From NCBI RefSeq assembly GCF_034651555.1, contig NZ_JAYEEQ010000005.1, positions 1 through 64,000 on the forward strand: a stretch of DNA of 64,000 bases, written 5' to 3'. A program made the position numbers and the translations under genes. Origin of the DNA: Aurantibrevibacter litoralis. Lineage in GTDB: Bacteria > Bacteroidota > Bacteroidia > Flavobacteriales > Flavobacteriaceae. Of this stretch, positions 24,320-32,922 are shown piece after piece. Below the pieces are notes generated by a model, which was given only the letters and a program-made list of their open reading frames with translations, was not told the DNA's origin and did no database searches. The stretch's first letter is position 1; each line of letters opens with the position of its first letter.

Positions 24320-26395
24320 TTATAAGGCATACCGTAAACCTATACTCCCGTAATAGTTTATTCCGTTTCCCGGGTAAAAAAACCGTGGTTCTGCACCTCC
24401 AAATGCGGCAGTATTAATTAATACAGATTGTGCATATTTCGTGTTAAAGACATTGTTTATTCCAAAATCGAAACGCAATGTCATGTTCCCGGCAAATTCC
24501 TTTATATACCCCATTCGGGTGTTAAACACATTAAAAGGATCACTGTACAAGGTATGGGCATCTAACAAAGAAATTTTAGAGACAAATTGATGCGTGGAAT
24601 TCCAATAAAAACCATGTTCATGTCCCAATCGAATGCCGGACTGTACCCTGTGTTTAGGAACCCCTGTAAGTGGATTCCCGGAAAAGTCGTTCGCTCCATC
24701 CACAAAATCTACAAAAATATGATCGCTAAAAGTGTAACTAATAAAGGGAGATACACGCCATTTGTTGGGCAGATCCATACGATAATTCACATCCGCTTCT
24801 AGGCCCCTGTGTCTTGTTTTTCCCGCATTTTTACCCACAAACTGATCGTCGCCCACGCGATCTGCTACCAAAAGGTCATTAATATTCATCTGATAGATAG
24901 CCCCGGAAAGGTTAAGTTTACCATCTGCCAAAAAAAGATGCGTACCTATTTCGTAATTGGTGCCCTTTTCTTGGGCAATATCAGGATTTATAACGCCATC
25001 CGGGGTTAAGGTTTCCTCCAAACTGGGATTGGAAAATCCGCGACTCACATTTGCATAGATCCTATAAGCATCTGCTGGGGTGAAATTAAGGGTAAGACTA
25101 GGCGCAACAATAGCATCAAAATTCCGCTCCGCACTACGGTTACCAGCTCCTGTATTAAATAAATCCCGAAAATCGTAATGCGTTTTATTAATACTGACAC
25201 CCGGTTGCAGCACTAATGTAGCACTTAAAGGAACGGTGAGCGATGCAAAGGTGTTAAATTGCCGACGAAATTCCTTATTGTCTGCAAACAAATCGCCTTG
25301 CAAGCTTCCATTGCCATTATTCTGCTGATAGAGATTTAGAAATTCCCTCCAAGTGTATTCGTCCTTTACCAATTCTGCTCCAAAACTGTATTTTAGTACA
25401 GTATTGGAAACTTTAAAATCTCCGAAAAACCGTGTCCTGAATCCAAAACCATTGGTAAATTCATCTAAAATACCAAAAGGCCTTGGCTCAAAATGATCCA
25501 AATAGCTATAAAATATGCTGGTGGTACCTTCTAAGTGTGCCCCAAATGTATGGGTGTACGATAATCCTAAAAGTGTAAAATTATTGTCCTCGAAGCCTTT
25601 GGCTCCACGCCATGTAAATGCGGCCTGTCTCGAATTCTCTCTAAAAGCGGTTTCCCCCAAAGAACTGGCAATATGCGCCTTGTAATCGATATGATTTACC
25701 AACAATCCAATGCTACTTCGGGCATTAACCAAATAAGATGCGGTAATTAAAACCCCGTCCCTATCAAACTGACTATTTTCACGATAGCCTTCAGTTTCCA
25801 TATGACCATATTGCAGACCCATGCTAAACTTCTCATCGGCATGACTAAAACTTAGTGCATTTTTTAGGAGGTTATACGAGCCTATCGTAACATTGTTGCT
25901 AAAAAAACTCCCTGTGCTCCCCTCTTTTGAATTTAGAATGATGGCACCGCCCAAGTTGGCACCGAAAGCGGTGCCTTTGGGGCCTTTTATAACTTCAATA
26001 TCATTAAGACTTTCCAGGTCGTAAGCTTCTATGGTAGAGGAGCCTGTACCGTTCGTTACAGGAATTTCATTAAAATAGAGTCGCAATTTATCTGTGCCAA
26101 ACAAGGTTCTGGCCCCTACACCGCGTATGGTAATTCGGTTGGTGTTTAATGCGCCTGACAAAATATAAACCCCGGAAATCTGATTCATGGCAGAGACCAC
26201 GTCTACCGGACTGTAATTATCAAAAGTTTCCGCACCAATAGTTTGAAACGGTACTATGCCCGTGGCATTTTTACGTTTAAGGGCATCCGTTATAATTACC
26301 TCCTCTAATTGGGTAATGCTGTCCTTTTGTACCTCCTGTGCGGTTAACATTAATCCGATAGCAAAGAAAAATAAACTCCCAAACAGAACCCTCAT
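24320..26395 (-). CDS. TonB-dependent receptor
   Basis: A 691-residue outer-membrane receptor. The start at 26395 (MRVLFGSLFFFAIGLMLTAQ) opens a good signal peptide. An ATG 18 bp further upstream overlaps the -7 element and would precede the transcription start. The plug domain starts after a TonB-box-like ITQLEEVIITD and contains VVSAMNQISGVYILSGALNT, TIRGVGARTLFGTDKLRLYF and EVIKGPKGTAFGANLGGAII. The barrel ends GINYYGSIGLRYAL. There is no carboxypeptidase-like N-terminal domain, so it is a FecA/siderophore-type rather than SusC-type receptor; the substrate is open. Confidence 0.92.
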   Translation of the reverse strand: MRVLFGSLFFFAIGLMLTAQEVQKDSITQLEEVIITDALKRKNATGIVPFQTIGAETFDNYSPVDVVSAMNQISGVYILSGALNTNRITIRGVGARTLFGTDKLRLYFNEIPVTNGTGSSTIEAYDLESLNDIEVIKGPKGTAFGANLGGAIILNSKEGSTGSFFSNNVTIGSYNLLKNALSFSHADEKFSMGLQYGHMETEGYRENSQFDRDGVLITASYLVNARSSIGLLVNHIDYKAHIASSLGETAFRENSRQAAFTWRGAKGFEDNNFTLLGLSYTHTFGAHLEGTTSIFYSYLDHFEPRPFGILDEFTNGFGFRTRFFGDFKVSNTVLKYSFGAELVKDEYTWREFLNLYQQNNGNGSLQGDLFADNKEFRRQFNTFASLTVPLSATLVLQPGVSINKTHYDFRDLFNTGAGNRSAERNFDAIVAPSLTLNFTPADAYRIYANVSRGFSNPSLEETLTPDGVINPDIAQEKGTNYEIGTHLFLADGKLNLSGAIYQMNINDLLVADRVGDDQFVGKNAGKTRHRGLEADVNYRMDLPNKWRVSPFISYTFSDHIFVDFVDGANDFSGNPLTGVPKHRVQSGIRLGHEHGFYWNSTHQFVSKISLLDAHTLYSDPFNVFNTRMGYIKEFAGNMTLRFDFGINNVFNTKYAQSVLINTAAFGGAEPRFFYPGNGINYYGSIGLRYAL

Positions 26396-26412
26396 GCATT
26401 TCAATTTTATCA

Positions 26413-26420
26413 CAAAAATA
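26413..26420 (-). promoter_or_regulatory. -7 element of the TonB receptor gene
   Basis: TATTTTTG on the minus strand, 17 bp before the chosen ATG. The predicted transcription start, near 26407, lies downstream of the alternative ATG at 26413. Confidence 0.5.
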
Positions 26421-26723
26421 GCTATTAAAACGGATGTGGTGGGACTCGCGCTTCAAAATTCAAAAGACTCACTTTGTTTTTTTTAACATGGCAATCACTA
26501 TTTTATAAGCGAGAATTGGTCCACCTTCTTTTAAGTTCAAAGAAACATTCCTATTTTAGGGCAAAATTAAAAAAGGCAATCCCTTAAAAGAGGAGTTTTT
26601 TATAGTCCAGATGTTTTTCACCATACAGAAAATGAATAAATCAAGAACTTGGAGTAAGATAACAAAGCATCGTTTTGAACTATATAGCACTTAAAATGAA
26701 ATGTTTGACTTAAATGTATTCGC
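26421..26723. other. Intergenic region between divergent genes
   Basis: About 300 bp of AT-rich DNA between the TonB receptor and exonuclease III genes. No hairpin, repeat or reading frame stands out. Confidence 0.4.
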
Positions 26724-27488
26724 TTGAAAATAGTTTCTTATAACGTAAACGGTATTCGTGCCGCACTTAGCAAAGGGTTTTTAGATTGGTTACAAACGGT
26801 TAATCCTGATATTGTATGCCTTCAAGAAATAAAAGCGCAGGAAGATCAACTAGAGCTTTCCCTGTTTGAAGCTGCCGGTTACAGCTTTACCTATTGGTAC
26901 AGTGCCCAAAAAAAAGGATATAGCGGTGTTGCTATTTTATCCAAGAAAAAGCCCGATCATGTAGCCTACGGCACAGGTATAGACTATATGGATTTTGAGG
27001 GAAGAAACCTAAGAGCCGATTTTGGCGACCTGTCTATCATGAGCCTCTATCTGCCATCAGGGACAAATCTAGATCGCTTGGATCATAAATTGCAATACAT
27101 GGCCGATTTTCAGACCTATGTGAATACCCTAAAAAAAGAACATCCCCGGTTGATTATTTTAGGCGATTACAATATTTGTCACCAAGCAATTGACATACAC
27201 GACCCAATACGCAATGCCAATGTTTCCGGGTTTTTGCCTGTTGAAAGAGAGTGGATCGGGAATTTTATGGCCAGTGGGTTCATAGACAGCTTTCGCTATT
27301 TTAATAAAGAGCCCCATAATTATACCTGGTGGAGCTATAGGGCAAATTCAAGAAACAACAATAAAGGCTGGCGCCTAGATTATGGTATGGTAAGTGAACC
27401 GCTAAAGGATCAATTAAAAAGATCCGTCATCTTATCCGAAGCGAAACACAGCGATCATTGCCCTATTTTAGTAGAACTTAAAAAATAA
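26724..27488 (+). CDS. xth: Exodeoxyribonuclease III (AP endonuclease)
   Basis: A 254-residue DNA repair enzyme that cleaves at abasic sites and removes 3' blocks. The EEP fold is shown by SYNVNGIRAALSKGF, IVCLQEIKAQEDQL (catalytic E), ILGDYNICH (D-N), and AKHSDHCPILVEL (D-H). The start codon is TTG at 26724-26726; it gives the standard MKIVSYNVNG start, and no in-frame ATG exists nearby. The aldo-keto reductase gene follows 9 bp downstream in the same direction. Confidence 0.93.
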   Translation: MKIVSYNVNGIRAALSKGFLDWLQTVNPDIVCLQEIKAQEDQLELSLFEAAGYSFTYWYSAQKKGYSGVAILSKKKPDHVAYGTGIDYMDFEGRNLRADFGDLSIMSLYLPSGTNLDRLDHKLQYMADFQTYVNTLKKEHPRLIILGDYNICHQAIDIHDPIRNANVSGFLPVEREWIGNFMASGFIDSFRYFNKEPHNYTWWSYRANSRNNNKGWRLDYGMVSEPLKDQLKRSVILSEAKHSDHCPILVELKK

Positions 27489-27497
27489 TGTGCATAA

Positions 27498-28538
27498 ATG
27501 AAGTACAGCGTATTACCCACAACACAACTAGAAGTAAGTAGGATATGTTTAGGCACCATGACTTGGGGCAAACAAAATACGGAGGCCGAAGGGCATCAAC
27601 AAATGGATTATGCGGTTGATCAGGGCATAAATTTCTTTGATACTGCCGAGCTATATTCGGTACCTGTAGAGAAAGAAACGCAAGGGGCTACCGAAAAAAT
27701 TATTGGCACTTGGTTCAAGAAAACCGGTCTGCGCAACAAAATTATTTTGGCTTCTAAAATTGCCGGTCCTGCACATATTAACAGGCATGACATTAGAGAT
27801 GATGGTTTTTCTAAAAAAGCGATTGACCACGCCTTACACGAAAGTTTAAAACGATTACAAACAGATTATATTGATCTGTATCAATTGCATTGGCCCGATC
27901 GAAAAACCAATTGCTTTGGAAAAAGAGGCTATGTGTATGATGCCAACGAAAAGTGGGAAGACACCATTAATGAAATCCTAACCACTCTTGATGGACACAT
28001 AAAAGCCGGAAAAATTAGATATATTGGACTTTCTAATGATGTGCCTTGGAGTACGATGCGGTATTTGGAAGAAGCCAAAAACCACAATCTTCCGCGGATT
28101 GTAACCGTACAAAACCCCTACAGCCTGCTAAACCGTACGTACGAAATTGGCATGGCCGAAATTTCAATGCGGGAACATGTGGGATTGTTACCCTATTCGC
28201 CTTTGGCCTTTGGGAGGCTTACAGAAAAATTCATTAAAAACAAGGGTGTCGAAAATGCACGAATTACCTTGTTTCCAAATATGGCCCGATACAACGGGGA
28301 GACCGCTCTAAAGGCAACGCAAAAGTATTATGAATTGGCGCAAAAACACGGAGTATCTCTGGCGCAAATGGCGTTGGCTTTTATTCATCAACAGCCTTTT
28401 GTTACCAGTACGATTATTGGAGCAACGACTATGGCGCAATTAGCAGAAAATACCAAAAGTATCGATGTTACTTTAAGCGAGGAAGTTATAACCGGTATTG
28501 AAGCCATACACAACGCCATTCCTAATCCGGCTCCGTAG
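27498..28538 (+). CDS. Aldo/keto reductase (Tas-like)
   Basis: A 346-residue NADP(H)-dependent oxidoreductase with the AKR tetrad in FFDTAELYS (D, Y), IILASKIAG (K) and LYQLHWPDRKTNCFGKRG (H). The long form with LCLGTMTWGKQNTEAEGHQQ is that of E. coli Tas/YajO-type enzymes. Substrates are probably aldehydes. The NADP site near the end reads FVTSTIIGATTMAQLAEN. It lies 9 bp behind xth. Its last 14 codons are duplicated at 32815-32856, on the far side of the ankyrin island. Confidence 0.9.
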   Translation: MKYSVLPTTQLEVSRICLGTMTWGKQNTEAEGHQQMDYAVDQGINFFDTAELYSVPVEKETQGATEKIIGTWFKKTGLRNKIILASKIAGPAHINRHDIRDDGFSKKAIDHALHESLKRLQTDYIDLYQLHWPDRKTNCFGKRGYVYDANEKWEDTINEILTTLDGHIKAGKIRYIGLSNDVPWSTMRYLEEAKNHNLPRIVTVQNPYSLLNRTYEIGMAEISMREHVGLLPYSPLAFGRLTEKFIKNKGVENARITLFPNMARYNGETALKATQKYYELAQKHGVSLAQMALAFIHQQPFVTSTIIGATTMAQLAENTKSIDVTLSEEVITGIEAIHNAIPNPAP

Positions 28539-28561
28539 TGGAGATGATCATCTTTTATGTC

Positions 28562-28666
28562 TCAATCATATTGTGAAATTCTCCAGACGGAGGTCGCATA
28601 ATTTGCCAATCTGTCTTGTCTTAAGTCTAATGCATGAGGACTCCAGATGTTCGATTTAATTTCTTT
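28562..28666 (-). pseudogene. 3' remnant of a DUF262/DUF1524 gene
   Basis: The minus strand encodes 34 residues and a stop at 28562-28564 that match the end of the intact gene at 32923-34617 at 26 of 34 positions. Both contain DIRQDRLANYA-SVWRISQYD with small changes (here DLRQDRLANYATSVWRISQYD in part). Upstream of it the similarity fades into the ankyrin gene. It sits right behind the aldo-keto reductase gene, as the intact gene sits right behind the reductase remnant at 32815. Confidence 0.82.
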
Positions 28667-28680
28667 GGTTGAGGCATAAT

Positions 28681-30045
28681 TTACCATTGTGCCAGCAACT
28701 CACTTTTCTTTTGGTTGTATTCTGATTCGCTAATCAATTCATCTTCAAAAAGTTCTTTAAGGTCTTCCAGTTTCGTTTTGATCTCATCTTTAGTAAGGGG
28801 TTCTGTTTTTGATTCTGATTTGGAAATCGCAGACAGATGAACCGATGCATTGGAATGGGGCACGGCTTCCGAGTTCGGTTTTTCTCCTAAAATTAACGCT
28901 GCAATCTCGTTGTACCCTTTAATATTGGCGTAGTCTAAAGGCCTTTGCTCTCGGGCATTGCTCGCATTCACGTCCGCTCCGTTTTTAATCAATAATGCTA
29001 CAATATCCTTTTTGCCCGCTGAGGCCGCATAGTGTAGTGCCGTGTTTCCCGACTCGTCTTGAATATGTACATTAGCACCATTTTTTAATAAGAGTTCTAT
29101 CATATAGCGATGTCCGTTTTTAGTAGCGATATGCAACAAACTTTCGCCTCCGGAGGTACGGTTGCTAGACAAATCATACAAGCGATCTGCAGAAAGGTCT
29201 TGCGCTTGTTCTACAAAATCTAAATAACTCCCTACCGAAACAGCTCCTTGCGATGGTGTTTGGAAATTGACATCCAATCCTTCAGTAAGAAATAATTGTA
29301 CCAATTGCTTATGGTTATACGCACAGGCATAATAAATGGGTGATAAGCCACTTGGGGTATGCAGGTTTATATCGGCTCCTTTTTCAATAAACAAACGCAC
29401 TAACATGATATTATTGTTGTAACACGCATACTGCAATGGTGTTACAGATTTGCTATCTGGTTCATCTACAGGAATTCCGTTTTCTAATAAGGTTTTGATT
29501 ATAGGTAAATTTCCATAAGGAAGTGCTAAATGCAATAGGTTATTGCCTAATTTGTTCTTTATAAAAACATTGGCTCCTTTTTCGATAAAGGAATCAATCA
29601 ATATTTTTTTTATACCCAAAACAGCGAGCATCAGCGGGGTTTCGCCATCGTTATTGGTGCTCTCTATATCAAAACCACTGTTTAAAAATACCTCGCACAA
29701 AGTCTTTTGACCATTTTTGGTGGCAATATGCAGTAAATTATTTCCTTGATAATCTTTGATATCCGCTTTGGCCTCATGCGCCAAAAACAATGTCACAATT
29801 TCGGCTTGGTTTTGCAAGGTTGCAAAAAAAATAGGGGTTTCGCCATTATGGTCTTCATAGTTTATGGCTGCCCCTCGTGCGATAAGATTTTCGCAAATCT
29901 CCTTATACCCTTTGTGTGCTGCATAATGCAAGGCGGTACGACCTTTTTCGTCTGTATAATTAACATCGACTACTTCTTGTTGCAAAAGCAATTCTGCTAT
30001 TTTGCGATTGCCATTTTCGCAGGCAATAATGAACGATTGGCTCAT
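28681..30045 (-). CDS. Ankyrin-repeat protein with SHOCT-like C-terminus
   Basis: A 454-residue cytoplasmic protein without signal peptide. About ten or eleven ankyrin repeats cover residues 3-395, for example GRTALHYAAHKGYKEICENL and GNTALHYAASAGKKDIVALL. A ~30-residue linker around 270-300 (YLDFVEQAQDLSADRLYD) interrupts them. The last ~40 residues (LEDLKELFEDELISESEYNQ, KKSELLAQW) resemble a SHOCT domain. It is probably a protein-binding scaffold; the partner is unknown. It is the last of three genes of an island on the minus strand and abuts the DUF262 remnant. Confidence 0.85.
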   Translation of the reverse strand: MSQSFIIACENGNRKIAELLLQQEVVDVNYTDEKGRTALHYAAHKGYKEICENLIARGAAINYEDHNGETPIFFATLQNQAEIVTLFLAHEAKADIKDYQGNNLLHIATKNGQKTLCEVFLNSGFDIESTNNDGETPLMLAVLGIKKILIDSFIEKGANVFIKNKLGNNLLHLALPYGNLPIIKTLLENGIPVDEPDSKSVTPLQYACYNNNIMLVRLFIEKGADINLHTPSGLSPIYYACAYNHKQLVQLFLTEGLDVNFQTPSQGAVSVGSYLDFVEQAQDLSADRLYDLSSNRTSGGESLLHIATKNGHRYMIELLLKNGANVHIQDESGNTALHYAASAGKKDIVALLIKNGADVNASNAREQRPLDYANIKGYNEIAALILGEKPNSEAVPHSNASVHLSAISKSESKTEPLTKDEIKTKLEDLKELFEDELISESEYNQKKSELLAQW

Positions 30046-30270
30046 GTTTTTTGTATTAAAATAGTATTATAAAATTATAGATAACATCTTTTTATCGGTT
30101 TGCTTCTCCATGTCTTAGGGCTTTACAACTACATTTTAGTTCCTAGATAACAATACGCCTATACTAACGGTTTTCCGAAAATGTCCTTACTAAAAAAGGA
30201 TGAAACACGACTAACTGTACTATGTAGTTTTATCACTTACAAATGTTCAAATTTTTAGTAGTTTCTTTTT

Positions 30271-31473
30271 TTATTGCTTTAGTAATAGGGACGCTATTTT
30301 TTCTTTTAGATTATCGTCCATGGCCAATTCATGCGGAAGTTTGTCTTGACTATTCCTAATGGTCGCATCGGCCCCTTTTTCTAAAACAAACTTTACTTTT
30401 TTGTACAATTCCCTTGCCTTTTCGGCATCAAAATTTAGATTTACGGCACAGAGCTTATGCAATAAGGTGTTGCCTTGATTGTCGGTAGAATTAATATCCT
30501 CAAAATAGGTGTCCATCACTATTTCAAACACCTGAAAATGTTTGGTAATCGCCAGATCTAAAGGGGTTGTTGGTCTCCCGTAATAGGTACAACTGGTCAT
30601 CACATTAGCGCCCTGTGCTCCTAATTTTTTTAGATATTCGTAGCTAGATGCACTAGAATATGTATCTATATGCCGAATATAATCGTATAACAAAATAGTA
30701 CCTTCGGTATTAGGTTCATCAAAGTTGGGAAAGCCATAATCGCAAATTAAATCGTACATTTCGTACAATACCTTATCTACCAAAGCCACATAAAACATGG
30801 AATTCCCTTCCTTGTTTTTTACTGAAAGATCGGCGCCATTATCTAAAAACAAGCGCACTACTGCGAGGTTGTTATTTTCTATTGCATTTTCAAGCGGGGT
30901 TTTGCCCGCTTTGTTTTTTTGGTTGATATTTGCGCCGTTACGTATAAGTATTTCGGCATAGTGCGGTAAGATATCCAAATGGAGGAGTGTATTTTCCGAA
31001 GCATCTGTTTCATTGGCACTACAACCGGTATTAATAAAAATTTGAAAAGCCTCTAGGGGTAATTTCTTGAGAATAGCCAATTTTAAAAGGGATTGATTTC
31101 CTACATTTTCATTGCTATTTTCTATTTTGGACACAAATGATTTTAAAAACGTTATACCCTCTTCATCGGGACGTTCCTCTAACACTTTTTCAGCATTAAA
31201 CCGTGTGACGGGTTCCGAATAGAATAAAATGTTTGAAAGTACAGTTTCAACAAAACTGCCTTCGAGCTTATCCATTTCATAAAGGTCTAAAGTAACGGCG
31301 CGGCTATCGCAGATTTGGAGGAGTATGTTATACTGTTTTTGGCGTACCAATGCACTGGTAATTTGCCGCTGATCAAAATCCCTAAGTCCTTTAAAAATTT
31401 GATTGTCCGATGCAATAAGTGCTTCAATTTTTGCTGAATCTTTTGAAAATACCGCTTCTTTTAGTGCCGACAT
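30271..31473 (-). CDS. Ankyrin-repeat protein
   Basis: A 400-residue cytoplasmic protein. The start at 31471-31473 (MSALKEAVFSKDSAKIEALI) was preferred over one 69 bp upstream, because a helical repeat begins there. Ankyrin repeats are clear in the middle (ENTLLHLDILPHYAEILIRN, GKTPLENAIENNNLAVVRLF) and at the end (GNTLLHKLCAVNLNFDAEKA). The first third is more diverged. It is related in style to its neighbour at 28681-30045 but lacks the SHOCT-like tail. Between them lie 225 bp with no gene. Function unknown. Confidence 0.8.
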   Translation of the reverse strand: MSALKEAVFSKDSAKIEALIASDNQIFKGLRDFDQRQITSALVRQKQYNILLQICDSRAVTLDLYEMDKLEGSFVETVLSNILFYSEPVTRFNAEKVLEERPDEEGITFLKSFVSKIENSNENVGNQSLLKLAILKKLPLEAFQIFINTGCSANETDASENTLLHLDILPHYAEILIRNGANINQKNKAGKTPLENAIENNNLAVVRLFLDNGADLSVKNKEGNSMFYVALVDKVLYEMYDLICDYGFPNFDEPNTEGTILLYDYIRHIDTYSSASSYEYLKKLGAQGANVMTSCTYYGRPTTPLDLAITKHFQVFEIVMDTYFEDINSTDNQGNTLLHKLCAVNLNFDAEKARELYKKVKFVLEKGADATIRNSQDKLPHELAMDDNLKEKIASLLLKQ

Positions 31474-31602
31474 GTGGAAATTTATTGATTTTGATTTTTG
31501 ATGTTGTGTCCTTACAATTCTTAAACTGTACATACATCGCAAAAGGGACTTTAATAGGGTTACAGTAAATTGCTACTCCAAATGATAATTAATTTTTATA
31601 CC

Positions 31603-31663
31603 GAGGTTCTTACTTAAACGTACTTAACACCATACTTAGTGTTACCGCGAACCTCTTTTTTTT
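31603..31663 (+). terminator. Terminator-like multi-stem hairpin with no gene in front
   Basis: GAGGTTC at 31603-31609 pairs with GAACCTC at 31649-31655, with an inner stem TAACAC (31625-31630) / GTGTTA (31639-31644), followed by eight T at 31656-31663. On the plus strand this is a good intrinsic terminator, but both neighbouring genes are on the minus strand. It may end a small RNA or be a remnant. Confidence 0.5.
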
Positions 31664-31719
31664 AATCCGTTAGATTGTTAAAATGTAAAAAACGGATCCC
31701 CATTTTTGTTGCAGCCCTA

Positions 31720-32595
31720 TCATTGTATCGTCAATTTTGAAATAACGCTTATTTCTTTTGAAGAAAGCTGATCCTTTAAGATTACGGTTAGTGTACAAGG
31801 GTTTACAAGATCTCCTTGTGTAAACGAAAAACTTGCTCTTAATTGGTCTCTTAACTCGTGCGGATCTACGCCTTTGGTTGCGTATGTCTCTAAGAGGTTA
31901 GGGTTAGAAATAAGGATATGGTCATTAGCATCTCTAAGATCAATAGATAACACCGGAAATACCTTGCCATTTTTGGTTTCCAGACCCGCTACACCTTCTA
32001 AAAACAACATATAGTCATTTTCTATACCAATGCTATCGTTAAAAACGACCGAATTCGATGTTTCGTTCCACAAATAGATTGTTGAATAGGATATGCCGTT
32101 ACTTTTTATGTCATGAACGTCACTTCCTTTTACAGTAAAAGGGAGTTCATAATAGAATTTTCCATCTCCTTTTTTATCCCATATGTTTACAATAACTTTA
32201 TATTTTTCATTGTGCTGATGGGGCATAACCGCTGTAAAATAGGTGTTTAATTGAAGTGGATTTAAATCCGTAGCATCCTTAAGTATATCTGCATTGGAGA
32301 GCACGGTATCTCTTTCGTTTTTTACCACAAAGATGGCCATACCGGGATAGTTTTTGTTATCTATCCTTTTAAGTCCTTTTACATTTTGGAACAGAAGGTT
32401 TATTTGTTCTCCAAAGAGAAATACATTCCCTTTCGCTTCTTTTCCATTGCTTTGAACTACTACCTCATCAACACCAATACCGTCTCCTTTTGAAACCGCT
32501 CCAGTAATAAAATCTTTACGGGCCGACTTATTAAATTCGCACGAGGACAATGTTAACAGAACCAAACCGCAAAAACTAACTTTTCTAATTTTCAT
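31720..32595 (-). CDS. Hypothetical lipoprotein
   Basis: A 291-residue exported protein, with the lipobox ending at C19 (LVLLTLSSCEFNK). The mature part is beta-rich, with segments such as GNVFLFGEQINLLFQNVKGL, KYKVIVNIWDKKGDGKFYYE and DLVNPCTLTVILKDQLSSKE. I do not recognise the family. The pattern of short strands with an HQHNEKYKVIVNIWDKKGDG stretch suggests a ligand-binding beta-sandwich. It is the first gene of the ankyrin island (same strand as the two ankyrin genes) and lies next to the aldo-keto reductase remnant. Confidence 0.65.
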   Translation of the reverse strand: MKIRKVSFCGLVLLTLSSCEFNKSARKDFITGAVSKGDGIGVDEVVVQSNGKEAKGNVFLFGEQINLLFQNVKGLKRIDNKNYPGMAIFVVKNERDTVLSNADILKDATDLNPLQLNTYFTAVMPHQHNEKYKVIVNIWDKKGDGKFYYELPFTVKGSDVHDIKSNGISYSTIYLWNETSNSVVFNDSIGIENDYMLFLEGVAGLETKNGKVFPVLSIDLRDANDHILISNPNLLETYATKGVDPHELRDQLRASFSFTQGDLVNPCTLTVILKDQLSSKEISVISKLTIQ

Positions 32596-32814
32596 TTTTA
32601 AAATTTTAATATTCCTAATTGTTTCCTGTCTGTAATAGTTACAACTATTTTTTATTTTCCATTTCTTAGATATACCCTTTAGCTAAGTCAAAAATTGAAA
32701 CAATCATTTCGAAGTGAACAACGGATTTAATTTAATGTTTTGAAAATCAAGTAATTAGGCACTTCACTTCCCCTTTTTTAAATGTAATACAGTTTTACCA
32801 TACACCTATTTATC

Positions 32815-32856
32815 ATTGAAGCCAAACACAACGCCATTCCTAATCCTGCGCCATAA
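32815..32856 (+). pseudogene. 3' remnant of an aldo/keto reductase gene
   Basis: Thirteen codons and a stop (IEAKHNAIPNPAP) match the end of the intact reductase at 28497-28538 (IEAIHNAIPNPAP), with close nucleotide identity. Upstream the match ends. Like the intact copy, it faces a DUF262 gene end about 70 bp away. Confidence 0.8.
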
Positions 32857-32922
32857 AGTATTTTAATGTGAATTCTCATTCTGGGAAAATAGCTTTATGG
32901 GGTTCACTAAAGGAAGGGTTTT

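Noticed and set aside
28569..28680. A new short gene between the reductase and the ankyrin gene
   Set aside because: The frame is fully explained as the 3' remnant of a DUF262 gene.
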